This document shows, one piece after another, positions 11,566-24,149 of a stretch of 64,000 bases of DNA (the stretch's first letter is position 1; every line of letters starts with the position of its first letter). The position numbers and the translations under genes are program-made. The notes beneath the pieces are model-generated. The model did not search any database and was not told the origin of the DNA. It worked only from the letters and a program-made list of their open reading frames with translations. The DNA comes from Eopsaltria australis (lineage: Eukaryota > Chordata > Aves > Passeriformes > Petroicidae). The stretch lies in contig JAVTVJ010001389.1 in the NCBI GenBank assembly GCA_034509425.1, positions 1 to 64,000 of the forward strand, read 5' to 3'.

Positions 11566-14402
11566 GCACACACAAAGGGGTGTTGGGTGAAACTTTGAGC
11601 CTCTGTATCCCTCATATAGCTAATTTTTAGAAAATCTTTTCTATGAAAGCAGCAACACTTTAAAACCAAAATTCTGATAGATGATTATTTTATCTGTGTG
11701 ACAAAAGCAGTGGTTAATAGCTGTATGGAGCTGAAAGGATTAATAAAACAAAATGAAAAAAGAAAATAATTCTCCAAAAGCAATTAAACATAGAAAGCAG
11801 GACTGGAATACAATACTCTCTTTTTTTCATTAGTTTATTAATTAATTAGTGATGGCTGTGTTGACCAGATAGAATAGGACAGATTCTTATTTGGATTGTG
11901 TTGGTCAATACATTTAAAACTAGTCACATAACTGTCTCAACATTTAGGTCTACACATAAAATGAAAAATTAGTTTGATGTATTATGTTTTGCAGATCTCA
12001 TTTTGAAATATTTTTCATTGTAATTCAACATATTCATTTACAAAGATGAGCAGTATACATTAGTAGTGAGTACTGTGCTCTTTAGATTATCTCTTTAGAA
12101 ACAATTTCATGTCATGAATGACTGATAGAGAAATATCAGGCAAACTAAGCAGAGGAAGAGCACCAATAAAAGCAATTATTCCTGTCAAAGCAAGTGGGAT
12201 TGTTTCCAGTTAATCATAGTTTAGATTCAATCAGTGCATGTGTAATTTAAAGTCAGGCCTTTACATCCTGTGCTGTGCTTCTGAACTCTGATGCTTTTTA
12301 TCAGTTGTGATCATGACAGTGTAAAGAAATGAGAGATCATGCTTTACTTAAAACAGACATTTAGCTCTGATTATTGTTTGCTTACTACTCTGCAAAAGTG
12401 ACCACTCACAGAGGTCTCTTGAGGGAAATGCAATACTGTTATAGCCTGCTTGCTTGTCTCACATTAAGCCAAGAGACTTAAATCAAAAATATTTAATGAA
12501 AGACAAGTACAATGAGCCTACTTTACAGAAAATTCATCTACAACCCTATCTAGAAAAACCCTACTTTTTATTTTTGTGTATCACAAATCCAATTTCTTGA
12601 AACCTACAGCAAGTTCCTATTATTTTGGAAAGATATTGAACCAGGATATAATTGTGGGTAATGCAAAGCTGGGTGACTGTGGCTGGCCTGAAATTTGCTG
12701 TCAGCAGGAAGAAGATTAATTTCATTTACTGTCTTTGTCATGTCTCACTGGCTTCCTGTCTTTTTAGCTTGTTACCCCCAGTGGGTTGCTGCTGTCACTC
12801 TCAATTCACTTTCTACTCAGTTATTTGTTATCTGATGGATCTGTCTACACATTTTCCCAATATGACGTTTTTCGCCTCCTGAACTGGAACTGTTATCGCA
12901 AAGTCTACACTATGAGAGAAAACCTACACTGAACTTAAAATTGTTAAGAAAGAAAGAAAGAATTACATTTGTACGATTCTACAACAATGTTCCAGTCCAA
13001 GTACTCTGGCTGCCTGAGGAAAACTGCCTTTTTCCTTGTATTTTTTTCCATGTAAATGAAAGAAGCAGTGATAAAGTATGAAAGCATGTATTTATAGGCT
13101 CCAGGCCTTACGTCTCAGTCCCTGCATCTGTGAGGAGGCCCAAGAATAACAGGAGTACTCCACGGTGTTCAGAATAATGTGGTACATAGATGAGGAATTG
13201 TTAAGAATATGTTTAGAGTATTTGAGTCCATTTGCAAAGTGTTCTGGAATCAGAGGATGTGGAGTGTTCTGCCAGCAGTGCTGAGTTTTAACAGGATTAC
13301 CCTGAAAGGGGACATCCATATTGCAAAATGTTTATCATACGTGCATGCACATGTGCCTGTGGATATGCTGTTTCAATTACATTATCTCCACCTGACCTGA
13401 TACAACAGATCACTCTTTACTGCAGCTCTGTAGATGCCTAGGGACAAAACGGGAGGACCAAGGTCAGACTGCCTTGCTCCTTCCCCAGGGGAGCAAAGGA
13501 AAACCTATTCTACCATTTTATACCCTCTGGCTGCACATAGAGTATGTTTAAGTACTTTGCTAAACTGTCTTTAACAGCTGGGCTAAATGAATGCTATCCC
13601 ATGCCAATTGAGAGACAAAAGGCTGTCCTCAGTGGCTATTCTTACAGTGTGCAAGGGTCCTAACCCTATAGTTTCTCCTAAGGCTAAGAAAATTTCACAA
13701 CTGAGAGTGACCTTTTAATGTGTTTAGAAACCATACAGGTTTTGTTATAACAGTAACTTCCCAAAAGTACACACCAACAAAAATTGGGTTCTCAGAGGTG
13801 TTCCTGCATTGTCACACCCTGCTTTGCTGTAGGACAGAAGCTGCTCACCAAGGCCTGTTTTGGTGAAAGACTCCAGCATTGTAGTCTCCTTTTATTGCCA
13901 GGAGAGACAGACTTCCTAAACAGGCAACCCTGAGAAATCTTGACATTTCCTCCAGGATATGTCTTCCTCTTTCTGTTGACAACAGCATCAATCAGTCTGT
14001 TAATTCCTAACAGTTTTATGTGCCTCCGATGCTGATCAGCAATGTGACACTGATTTCAGGTGTGTTTAAGATAATATTTATTTCAGATTGTCAGAAGATG
14101 AGAAACAGTTGAATGATCATATGAGGACTAAATCTGAGCAGCAAACATAACCGCAGGAGAATATGAGGAATGGGTAGGGGTATAATCATGTTTTCCCATG
14201 CCCTTCCAATTTTCAAGCAATTTGTGGCTCAAGGAAATAAAAAATGATTAACAGTTTATACTTCTTTAAAATCAGCCCTGAAAAACACTGTGATGTGAGC
14301 CCACTCTGATCTGCTAGCCTTCCTGCTAACAGTATAAAGTTCTCATTTGGGAATGTGCCCACAGATACATCCTGGCAGGACTAAAAGAGAAAGCTTGGAT
14401 TA
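11566..14402. other. AT-rich non-genic sequence
   Basis: Contains a short (AAAG)4 run at 12946-12962. A segment at 12150-12400 is rich in homeodomain-like and TCAATCA-type motifs without repeat character and could be conserved non-coding DNA, though this cannot be judged without alignment. No gene was recognised. Confidence 0.4.
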
Positions 14403-14569
14403 TCATAGAATCATATCTTAGAATGGTTTGGGTTGGAAGGGACCTCAGATATCATCTAGTTCCAAACCCCCTTCCATGGCCAGGAACACCTTCCCCCAGA
14501 CCTTGTTACTCGAAGTCCCATCAAGGCTGTCCAGTGGCCCATAGGATGGCATCCCTTCCCTCCTTTGCA

Positions 14570-15097
14570 CAAGTCCAGGTAGGTGACATAAGTTGCTCTT
14601 CTCTTTTCCAGCAACACTGTAACCACATGGTAGAAGGCCAACCAAATTTGTCAGGTATAATTTGCCCTTGATGAAGCCTTGTTGGCTGTCACAAATCACC
14701 TCCTTCTTTTCCATGTGCCTTAGCATAATTTCCAGGGGGATCTCCTCTGTCTTGACAGGCACAGACATGAAACTGGCTGGTCTGTAGCTCCCCAGGTCTT
14801 CCATTTTTTTGGTTTGTTTTTTTGGGGGGGTTTTTTGGTTTTTATTTGGTTTGGTTTTTTTTTTATTTGTTTGTTTGTTTGTTTGTTTGTTTTTTGTTTT
14901 GTTTTGTTTTGTTTGGGGTTTTTTGGGGGGTTTTTTTTGTTGTTTTGTTTTTTTTTAATGGGGTTTATGTTTCCCCTTTTCCAGTAAGAAACATCTTTAC
15001 TGGATTGTCACAGCTTTTCAAATATGATGGATAGCAGCTTAACCACTTAACCTGGCAGCTCCCTTAGTACCTACAGATGCATCTTTTCAGGTCCCAT
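14570..15097 (-). pseudogene. CR1 reverse-transcriptase fragment
   Basis: Reading the minus strand from 15097, one finds VLRELPG, LLSIIFEKL and WKRGNINPI, interrupted by three in-frame stops. After the simple repeat come [24 protein letters not shown] and, after a frameshift, YLDLCK. These are the CR1 ORF2 reverse-transcriptase blocks in the correct order (finger region through the start of the palm). The frame then runs into 3' untranslated sequence at about 14565. Stops, the frameshift, the simple-repeat expansion and the missing C-terminal half make it clearly dead. This is family knowledge applied to visible residues, not a database result. Confidence 0.9.
14804..14956. repeat. T-rich (GTTTT/GTTT)n simple repeat inside CR1
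   Basis: About 153 bases of T with G, mostly as GTTT and GTTTT units and G runs. It lies exactly where the CR1 RT normally has an A-rich lysine codon run (between NINPI and EDLGSYRP on the minus strand). It therefore probably arose by expansion of that run within the element rather than by separate insertion. Confidence 0.92.
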
Positions 15098-15125
15098 GCA
15101 TTATGGTGGATGCAAACTCAGTGAA

Positions 15126-17682
15126 TCACTTGCTTTTTGGGAAGGAATAAAAAATCATATTATCCAAGTGAAGAGTTCAGATCATACTTTGACTGTAGCA
15201 TGGGAAGCTCAGTCCACAAACTTAGTCATCACCTGCGATAAGGGGAGTGCTATGTCAAGAACATTTCTACAGGGAAAGTTACTTAGCACTGCTGAAATGC
15301 AAAGGAAAGTTCTCTCCCCACTGCAGGAGTGAAGGGAATGGCAGTGAGGAAAGTCCTTGCACTAATGCTGGAATGTGAGCTTGCAATACATGGCCAATTA
15401 CAGACAGCTGTGGCAAAAACCCCCTAGCACTACTCTCATAAATTTTTGCTGTTGCCCAAGTCAGCTGGAAATTTTCTGCCTGAAAGTTGAGTTTTACCAT
15501 TCTTTAAAAACAAACAAATGAACCTCTGGTACCGCTTCAAATAAAAGACAGATGTTTTCTATTACAACAAAGTGCTAGCTTTACTTCCATGAAAGAATGC
15601 TAGCTTACTTTTTAAAAAACATTAGATACCTTTATCAAAGAGAAACATATGCTGCAACTAATTTGCTTTGTAGGTGAGGTACGGTCCATGCAGTGTCTTT
15701 TTCAACATGCATCAAGTACATTCCCAAAGTATCCTAGAAAATGACAGTAGCTAACACCAAACAAATGGAAAAGGAGATAATTTCTCAGGCAAAAACAATA
15801 AAGAAGGAGCTATGAAAAAACTAAAGTATTAGTTTTTAAACTAAAGCAGGGAAACTTAAAGTAGAGAAAAAACATACTTCGAAATTATTTGACAAATCTG
15901 GAGACTGTAATAAATTGTGAAATTGGGGTGTTCCCTTTTCTTTCCATTGCTTAATACAGGAGTTGATGTTGATAATATTTTAGAATATTGCCCTGTGACC
16001 AGAACTGACAGTTATGAGCTTTAATGTACTATTCAGTTTCACTTTTGTAATCTCTGTAATGACTTTAGGTGCCATTCATGCTGTTAACTGACACACAAAC
16101 CAACCACAATGTTTTTTCAAACTATAGTTGACAGACTGTCTTTGTTTTGCAGTGTTTGAGCAACCAAGAAAACTCATATCTTTCCAGGATTTTTCTACAA
16201 CTGTCTATTAATTTGTTTGCCACTTTCAGTTGCCATCAACAACATCATTGTTCAGCAGAGTAGACTGGGGATAGTGTGGGAGCTATTTCCTGAAGCTGTA
16301 TTTTCATCACACTTGATGCCAGTATGCACAGGAATGTCAGATCCTACAGAAATGAAGGTTTCATGTTCAACAGTTATCTAATTCTAGTTTAGGTCACTTC
16401 ATAATAGTTTGTTTTTTTTTTTTTTCCTGCTGTATTTACTGCAGGCAAGAAGAGGTAAAATAAAGTATTGTTGTAGAAAAGTTTTTGTTGAATGTGTACT
16501 GTTTGACATATGTGAAAAATGTATCTTGTAGTAACAGAATTATTTTCAAAATAACTGTTAGGGGATAGAAAGGAAAAATCTACAATATCCACAATGACAT
16601 ACAAAGACAAAAGTGAATTTAATTTATTACACATACATTTCCCACATGAAAATCAGGCTCTTTCATGGTAGCCAAGTTCTGAGAAGGAGTTATGAAAGGA
16701 CTGATCTCCATTGAATAGCTAGAGTTATTTTCACACAAGGAGTCACACAAGCACATGATATATTCATATATATATATGTTTATAATTAATTTTGGGCAGG
16801 CTTCATTACCTTCCAACTGGAGAACCAAATTACTAACAATAAAACATTACTCTAGACTAAAACATTATACTATATGGGCAGCACACACCACCTTTATTAC
16901 AAAATGATATTCTAGACTACTTTAAAGCATTTACATTTTTATTGTAACTCCTTGTTGTAGCCTGTCATCTATAAAACCAATTTCCTCAGACACCATCAGA
17001 CCTTTTTCTAGAAGTGTCATCACATACCACAAAACCTATCAAATTTTTTTATTTTTAATTTCTTGAACTGCAAAATTTTGTGGTTTACAAATCTGATATT
17101 ACTGGGAAATTCCAAGGATAGAGGTAAATATAAAATCCCACTGGTAACCTGGAAATGTCTTCTTTCCCAGAATGGGAATTTGCACAGGCAGAATAAAGAA
17201 ATAAGACATGATTTTTCTGTCTTGCATCTTAGGATGGTGTATGACTAACCTGTGGTTTGGGGCTGCTACAATTTAAGGAAGTAAGGGGAAGATATTTTTT
17301 GCCACACATTTAAAAATATATATGTCCGATTAGGAATTTGGGAATTTATTAACAACCACATTAAAGAGTAATAAAGGAAGGGTAAACATGAAGTAAGTAA
17401 TGCGTAGAATAACAAGAAAAGTACATTTATCACAATACCAAAATTTATCTTATTTCAATTGTTAACATAAAATTATATTAAGGTGATACTACTATCCTGA
17501 CTTTTCTCAAATCAGAGGCTTCTAAATTTTGTGTAAAAAACCACATTCTAGGTTGTTTGGGTTTGTTTGTTTTGTTGGATTTTCTTATTATTAAGGAGTA
17601 TAACCAATAATTTGCTAATAAAAAAGTAAGTTGAAATGTCCAGTGTAGGAGAATTCACTGATAAAAATATATTATTTTGTGA
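15126..17682. other. AT-rich non-genic sequence
   Basis: Includes a T14 run (16412-16425) and a short TA run (about 16766-16778). The first 100-200 bases may contain further decayed CR1 that I cannot follow. No gene was recognised. Confidence 0.45.
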
Positions 17683-18411
17683 ATGTCTTCTTTTCCCATT
17701 TTTTATGACATGAGTGCAATGGCAACTCTGGAAACTAGGAAAACATCTCTCATCATGACTTTGACTCTTAAGTTTGGCCCTGGGCAAGTCAGTCAACATC
17801 TCTACTTCTGTATGCTCAACAGTGGAACAGAGATAATAAAGCTGTATATACACTGTAAATCCCTGAGAGCTGGATTACAGCATCCTGCAGAAATATTATT
17901 AGAAAGGATTAAAAAACGTTTGCAATGTGGCCCTGACACTTCTCAAGTATTGCAAGAAGGGCTGTGGCTCAGAGCTGGCTGCAATACCCCTGTCAAAAAT
18001 CTGCAGTGCCTGCTAGTAAGGTTTAACCAATTGTCTATGATATCAAGAAAAAAGGTCAAACCTTTCCACTCAGCTATAAAAAGGTTAGCTACACCTCTGA
18101 ACTATGGTCATACAGTTACCCTGGTTCCCCTTTTTTTCACTTTCAGCACCTGCCCTCACATGAGAAGTCTGGCATCAAGTGGATGTGCCGTAACCTCAGG
18201 ATCCTTTCCCCAGTGCTTGTGCTCCAGAATTCCAGCTCTTCCTTTACCTCACCTCACTCTTCCTCACCTCACCTGTCCTTTATCTTTATGGCTTTCAAGA
18301 CTGGTAGAAAGAGCAGTGCAGAGTTGTCATGCCAAGGATAAGGCTCATCTTATATGTGTCTTAGAATATGCTGATTTCCTTTATGAATTTTGCATTAAGA
18401 ACTTAATGTAA
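17683..18411 (+). other. Unusually long open frame, 242 codons, coding status unknown
   Basis: An ATG-started frame stays open for 242 codons in DNA where a stop is expected roughly every 15 codons by my estimate of base composition. The translation has no domain I recognise. It contains a leucine/proline-rich repeat-like stretch (LPHLTLPHLTCPL, around residues 193-205) encoded by CTCACCT units. Its first third overlaps a MIR-like SINE read in the sense direction, which argues against an old conserved protein. No splice structure or promoter was identified. It could be a chance frame, a lineage-specific lncRNA frame or part of a transposable element. Confidence 0.3.
17720..17910 (+). mobile_element. 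MIR/CORE-SINE-like remnant
   Basis: The core reads CCCTGGGCAAGTCAGTCAAC (17778-17797), then ATCTCTACTTCTGTATGCTC and AACAGAGATAATAA. This matches the well-known MIR core order (donor GGGCAAGTCACTTAACCTCTCTG..., then the AATGGGGATAATAA-like block). It is followed by a decayed tail with ATATTATTA. MIR copies are old and sparse in birds, so strong divergence is expected. Boundaries are approximate. Confidence 0.65.
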
Positions 18412-21390
18412 ATGGAAAATACAATTATCTTCTCTCACAAAAGCGCTGTGGGTATCAAATAGTTAATGACCATTAGGCTTTGTTAAGTGTCATTTTGCAA
18501 TTTTGATTTCTCAATTCTAAAGTATTATTCTAGTAGGTATTGCACCTAATTATCTGTCACCCCTGTCTGGAGCAAAGATCATATATTTTAGCTGGACTAC
18601 TGTTGAAGAATCTCCTGTATCTCACAGAAAGGCCGTTACCTAATTTGGGGTGAAATAATTAAACACTAAATGTTCTTTTTGGATCCCTTTACAGACTCCA
18701 AGCTTTGAAACCAAGCTTTATTTTCATATGGGATTACTTTACAAATAAATAATTTGAACTTCTAATGAAATTCTGGAATTTATGTGACCAATAACAGACT
18801 GGTATTACTACCACCATGACATCAATACACTATTTTTTCCTAAGGACTTATGTTTTATTTCTAGGAACAGCAAAATGTTTAATAAAGCAGGTGTGTTCAT
18901 TAAAGATGCTCAAGAGCAGGAGCAGGAAAACAAATGCTTGCAATATGTCAGTAAGCACAATATTTCTTGCAACTTGTATCTTCTTTAATTGGGTTAAAAC
19001 ATTCCTCCCAAATTAAACCTTGCTCAGACATTTCTCAACACTAAAATTTTGTTATTAAAAGCAAAGCTTGACACTACTTACATAATATAAAGTAAGACCA
19101 AATTCAATCTTGGAAATATCTTGAAAAGAACAAGTGTCCATTTCACAGAACTAAAAAATAGAGAACTTACTTACAAAGCTATAAGTTTCAAATTAGAAGT
19201 CTTCTTTACATCTTAGGGTATTATAAGGATTATATTCCTAAATTACGTACTGAGGAATGTATTTAACAAGTTACTGAAGGAAAAAAGTAGAGGAAAACAG
19301 AATGAATATGACAAGAAATGGTATCCAAAAAAACAACACCCTGTAATTTCATTGTAAAAAAATCTGACCTAAGAGAACTGGAATAAGCTTCACCAAAGCT
19401 TTTTATTAATGAATAATTAGTTTAAAAATATTTCCTGCTTAGCCCATACTAAGAATATTTTTCTGTCTTAATTTAAGAAACAGGTTTTTTTTCAAAAGGG
19501 AATTTCTGAATTTAAAATCATGCTTCATGGTATGTGAATCACATGTACTCAATCATTGATTTCAGATTTTTCATGGACACTGTTTAAAAATTCTATTTGT
19601 AAATATAATAATAATTCAGAATATTATTCTGGTAGAAGAAAGATCAAGTAAGAACATCCAAGAGCCCAGAGACTGAAGTGACTGAATGGCAGAAACCAAG
19701 AAGGGCTTGAATTAATCCCCAGTAAGAATTCTCATTCTCCAGAGAAGAAGACCAGTTTCAAACCTGAACCTGGCTTCAAAACCATCTCTCACTTTTATAC
19801 TGAGCAAAATAAATTAAAAAATAAAAAAGGAAAAACTGTCCCTAAGCACTGAGGGCAAGGATATGTGGCTTCCTTGCTAGGGCCCAGCAGTGGTCTAACC
19901 CCACCTTACTGGCCTCCAGACCCCACCTTAGAGTGCTGAGCTGTGAGGTTTGGGTGGAAGGGTCCCTCTGGACCTGAGGAATCTTGGCCTTTTGTTGCTC
20001 CAGAGTGGTACAGACGTGGTCTCACACATTTCAAGTGTAGATTGTTTGGATCCCTCTCCTTAAACACATCATTGCACCTGGATCTTGGATTGTAGTCTGC
20101 TTTGTAATTAGTAAAAAGCACATTTGAATGATAGGAATGCTGGTTCTCATTTCCATTTGTTCTCCAGATTTTTAGAAATCCCAGACAGATGTTTTCATTT
20201 AATATGAGAAAGCCATGCAAAAAGTAAAAAATCAGTGTGTTTTCAAGAAGAATGTAGAACACTGTGTTGATTGAATGTTTTGAACTTCCTTTCATACACT
20301 GTTCAGTTGTCATTTCACTAGTAATTTATAAAAGTCATCACATGGAACTCTTCAAATCAAGTCAACAACACTACCCATAATATTAATGACTAATATGTAG
20401 TATTTAAACAGTGCTTGTCCTCTTCAAAGCATTTTATGAACATTGATTCACGATCAACTGAAGAATAGGAAAATTTTGGGTGGACTGTATTAACGTATAA
20501 TCTTTGAATTAATTAAGATTTATAGTGTCAGTCTTGCTCTTGGCAGAATTCTGAGTAGTTTGTTGGAATTTGCCTCGGACGACTTTTGTCCGCTTTATTT
20601 GCCCATCTTCCTGGGAGGTATTAGTATAAATCTGAAATGTTAATGTCTGGAGTAGCATCATTTTTTTATTCCATGTTTTTGTTTTTATCGCTTGGATACA
20701 GATCTGCTGTGCAGATTTTGGACAGACAACTGAAAGCAACAACACACAAATGCATCTTGGGCCATTTAAAAATCATCCTTCACACAGCTGATCAGCAGCA
20801 GTAATGGTGATGGGGCCTCATCCTGTGCAGCTCGCCAGGGACCACAACCGCTCCAAGATGGGAACATGAGTAAGGGCTGAGGGCAGGTGGGAAGAAGCAT
20901 GTGTGCAAAGAGATCACAAGGAAAATTTCCAGGTTACAAATACTGCAGAAGAGCCAGGAAAATCACAGAACCATAGAATGAACTGTGCTCCTCAATTATT
21001 GCCTGGAAACACAGAGGAATAAAAGATTTCCAGAAAGCTTTTACCACCTGCTGTAGCCATTTTATGCTATTCTTGAGAGAGAAAATGACTGTAGAGAAGT
21101 CCCAGGGAAAACTCTTTGCTGTGAATAACAGCCAAGGACATTGTTCTTTCAGGAGCTCCCAGAAATTCCCAGAAGAATAAATAACGTAGGCCAAGTTTTA
21201 GGTTTTGGGGTGGGTTTTTCTGTATCTGATCTTTATCCATCTTAAACCCTGAGAAAATGTCTAAAGCTCCTGCTCTGAGAAATGCTGAATACTCCTATGA
21301 CCAACTTAAATTTCTTTCTTATATTAGATTTTTGGACAATAGATTGACTAGATGGGAAAGTGCTCTCATCTATTTCCTACCCACTCACAG
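18412..21390. other. AT-rich non-genic sequence
   Basis: GC-richer patches occur at 19850-20060 and 20780-20930 without a recognisable family. A 135-codon minus frame (19906-20313) crosses the first patch but shows no domain. At 20966-20986 a short stretch resembles the CR1 tail, but no CR1 body follows. Confidence 0.45.
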
Positions 21391-21465
21391 ACCTTCTCTT
21401 TTCTTTGACAGTCCCTTCTGTCATTGAACACGACCCTTTTAAGTGTAGACAGTGATCTGAGCAGA
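21391..21465 (+). repeat. Unnamed dispersed repeat, copy A
   Basis: ACAGACCTTCTCTTTTCTTT begins a stretch of about 75 bases that aligns without gaps to 22018-22092 at roughly 70 percent identity by hand. The shared order includes TCTCTTTTCTTTG, TCCCTT, TGTCAT and ACAG.GAT.TGAG. Family unknown. Confidence 0.55.
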
Positions 21466-22017
21466 CATTGTTTTACTGCAACCTCCACTTGCATGTACTA
21501 AGATCAATGTGTATTTCTACCTCTTTGCATGACCTATGTGTAAAGACCCTTTACCTGCATTTTTTTTATTTCATGTCCCCAGTGATGATTTTATAGACCA
21601 AATGAACTCAGTTGTTTGATAACTTTAGAATAGCCACCATCAATGGCCCAAGAAGAGGTACTTTTTCTTTTCTTAGTAGAGATGCACTGCATCTCAAATG
21701 TTTTATGACTATTTGTCAAAATCTAAATAAATTCTTTTTATAGATAGAAGCTGTGCTATCCTGGCCTTATCATTCTGAAACAAAAATCCAGTATTTTAAT
21801 GCAGAATTTTCACTTAAGTAGTGTAGCTCTGGTTTTCTATATAGTGGACTGGTATTGCATTGCATCACCTAAAATATTTTACTATTCCCAGTGATGAAAA
21901 CAAAACAGTCACCCAGCAACTGAAAGGACAGACTTCAAAAATAAGATACCAGGTAGGAGGCAGTAGTAGCTTCATCAGCATATGTAGGCAGAGTACAGGT
22001 TTCCTTAGGAATAAACA

Positions 22018-22092
22018 CAGATCATCTCTTTTCTTTGGCATTCCCTTTTGTCATAGAGAGTGTCCTTATAAAGATACACAGCGATATGAGGA
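22018..22092 (+). repeat. Unnamed dispersed repeat, copy B
   Basis: Second copy of the repeat at 21391-21465, same orientation, 627 bases downstream. The flanking sequences do not obviously align. This could be an old local duplication or two insertions of one interspersed repeat. Confidence 0.55.
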
Positions 22093-24120
22093 AATTTAAT
22101 TTCTGCCTGACCATTTCAGGTTTCAGCTCATTACCGCAGGTTTGTTCGAAAAAATATGGAACATGTTTAGCTCAAAAGAATACAAGCAGCAAGAAAATAA
22201 AAATTAAGATTCTCTGAGCATTAGTCTACATTTTTTAACAGTATATTAAACAGGTTTTTCTAAATTCTACAAGAACTTTCTTTAATTACAGAATATAAGA
22301 CAGTCAATTAGTAAGTACTGTACTTCAGTATCATACTATGACTTTTTCCTTGAGATGGAAAATTGCCTGCTTAATGCTTTTGCAGAATATGGTATACCTT
22401 ACTTTTCCCAGCTTCTGTTCTCAGATCACAAAATCATGAGATTTTTTAACTTTTGCTTCAGAAAGTTGAAAACCTGGGCATAGTCTTTTTCTGAAGTCTT
22501 TCCATCACAATTGAACACCAAACAAGAGCCAGGCAGTCATTAAAGCAGTACTCTTTTCCTGACTGTTAGAGTGAACTAGTTGGAAATTTCACAATAGCTT
22601 TCAGTTGCCAAATAAAAGCATGGACATTCTTTTTCTTTGTGGTTGGTACATGGCTTAGTAACCATTGCAAAAGATTTATACCTGTATTTATCCTGAAACT
22701 ATCTATTGCTCCACTCCAAACATGCAATACCTATACTGTTTCTTATACTAATCCTTTTTTATCTCCTACTATTAACTGTTCAATCTAACCAAATTGATTG
22801 AAGATTTTTTTTTACATCAGTTGGGTGTCTTTCTTCCCAGTCTTTCACATAACTGAGACAACAGGTAACTATAAGTAACCTTCAAACATCTCTTAACTAA
22901 CAAAATTTTTATATGCCTGCCAGCTATTTTTAGTTCCAACAAAGGCAATATTCCTTTCTAGCATAGAAAAAAAATGTAAAAATATTAGCTATAGTGCAGT
23001 GTAGTTCAAAAGCCCAAATGAATTGTTAAAGTTTTATGCTTAGCATTTAATTGAAGTTTAGCTGACAACTTGGTGGTCTTATCTGAGTACTTGATCTAGC
23101 CTTTAGTCTTCATCATGCATATGCATTTAGGAAATACCAGGCAAATAAATATGTAAAAGTTTTGTGCTCTTTCTTCATTGCTGCTTCCTGGCAAGAGTCC
23201 CATTCCTGTGGCAAGATCCTACACCTAGTCTTCTCACCAATGGACCTGCAACACTTTAGACACAAGATCTTTTTTTTTTTCATCCCATATTTGATGCTGC
23301 AAAAATGTCAAAAGACCATCTGTGGAATAATAAAAAATGAGATAGTAGAGAGAAGGAAAAGAACTTGTATGCAGATTTGACTGAAATTTAAATAAAACAC
23401 CTACAGAGAGTAAGGTTTTCCTGTTGGATGTTACTAACTCTGAAATGCTTCTTGCTCTCAGTATTTTCTGTAGAGAGAGTTGTTTACAAAATTAGTTCTA
23501 ATTTAAACATTTCATTCAAAATCAAGATGAATCAGGGCTTTGGAACTGATATTTTTTATTGCTTATGTTATGCAGGAAGCTTTGGAATCACTGTTGGAGT
23601 TCTCTCCTCTGACAAGTTCCACCTTCAAAAGAGCTTGGGCCTCAGCTTCTAGCTGCTCCAAAACAGTATTTTTCAAGTTTTTTGAAGATTTTCCAAGTGT
23701 GGATTTTCAACACATCCACCAGTTTATACTCTGAACTTTTCTCAAAAAAATAAAATTCCTCCAGTTTATGAACACAATCTGAATTTCTCTGAAAGTACGG
23801 TCTTCATTCTAAGCACTAAATGACCTTTTGTCTCTAGGTTATTTTTTTGTAATATAGTAAATACTTAAAAGACAACTGGATACAAGACAGAAGTCTTGTA
23901 TGTATCTAAAGTTTCATTTAGGTAACAAAATTCTGAATTCTTATTAGAATTTTCCCATCTGAACTAGTCTTTAAAATAAAAATGTTAAACTTGGCATGTT
24001 TTTTCTAGGAAAGAAAGCAAGCAACCAAACACCCAAAGACTTCCCCCCACTTCTCTCCCTCAGTGGGCTGTCTACAGATATTGTAATAACTTAGCATAAC
24101 CTTTCAGATGATTAGAATGC
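22093..24120. other. AT-rich non-genic sequence
   Basis: Nothing recognisable beyond short T runs (for example about 23271-23280). Two overlapping plus-strand frames at 23428-23734 are short and unrecognised. Confidence 0.5.
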
Positions 24121-24149
24121 CGGAGCTGCCTTAAGAAGGATCACAGTGT

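Larger units (their letters stand above)
14403..15125 (-). mobile_element. CR1 LINE fragment, rearranged
   Basis: The left end carries the avian CR1 tail repeat TCATAGAATCATA, followed by GGTTTGGGTTGGAAGGGACC, which is the reverse complement of a CR1 3' end. From about 14570 rightward the minus strand encodes reverse-transcriptase sequence. The 3' untranslated part is therefore joined directly to the middle of the RT, and the rest of the RT (including its catalytic YxDD region) is missing. A T-rich simple repeat at 14804-14956 splits the RT part. The 5' (right) boundary near 15125 is where similarity fades. The copy is truncated and non-functional. Confidence 0.92.

Noticed and set aside
14822..15034. 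Hydrophobic 70-codon plus-strand frame resembling membrane segments
   Set aside because: Phenylalanine, valine and leucine codons come from the GTTTT repeat inside the CR1 copy. It is not a membrane protein.
19906..20313. 135-codon minus-strand frame
   Set aside because: No domain, mixed composition and no splice context. Treated as chance in a partly GC-rich patch.
20966..20986. ATCACAGAACCATAGAATGA, resembling a CR1 3' tail
   Set aside because: No CR1 body (such as the GGTTGGAAGGGACC block) follows on either side. Too short to call.
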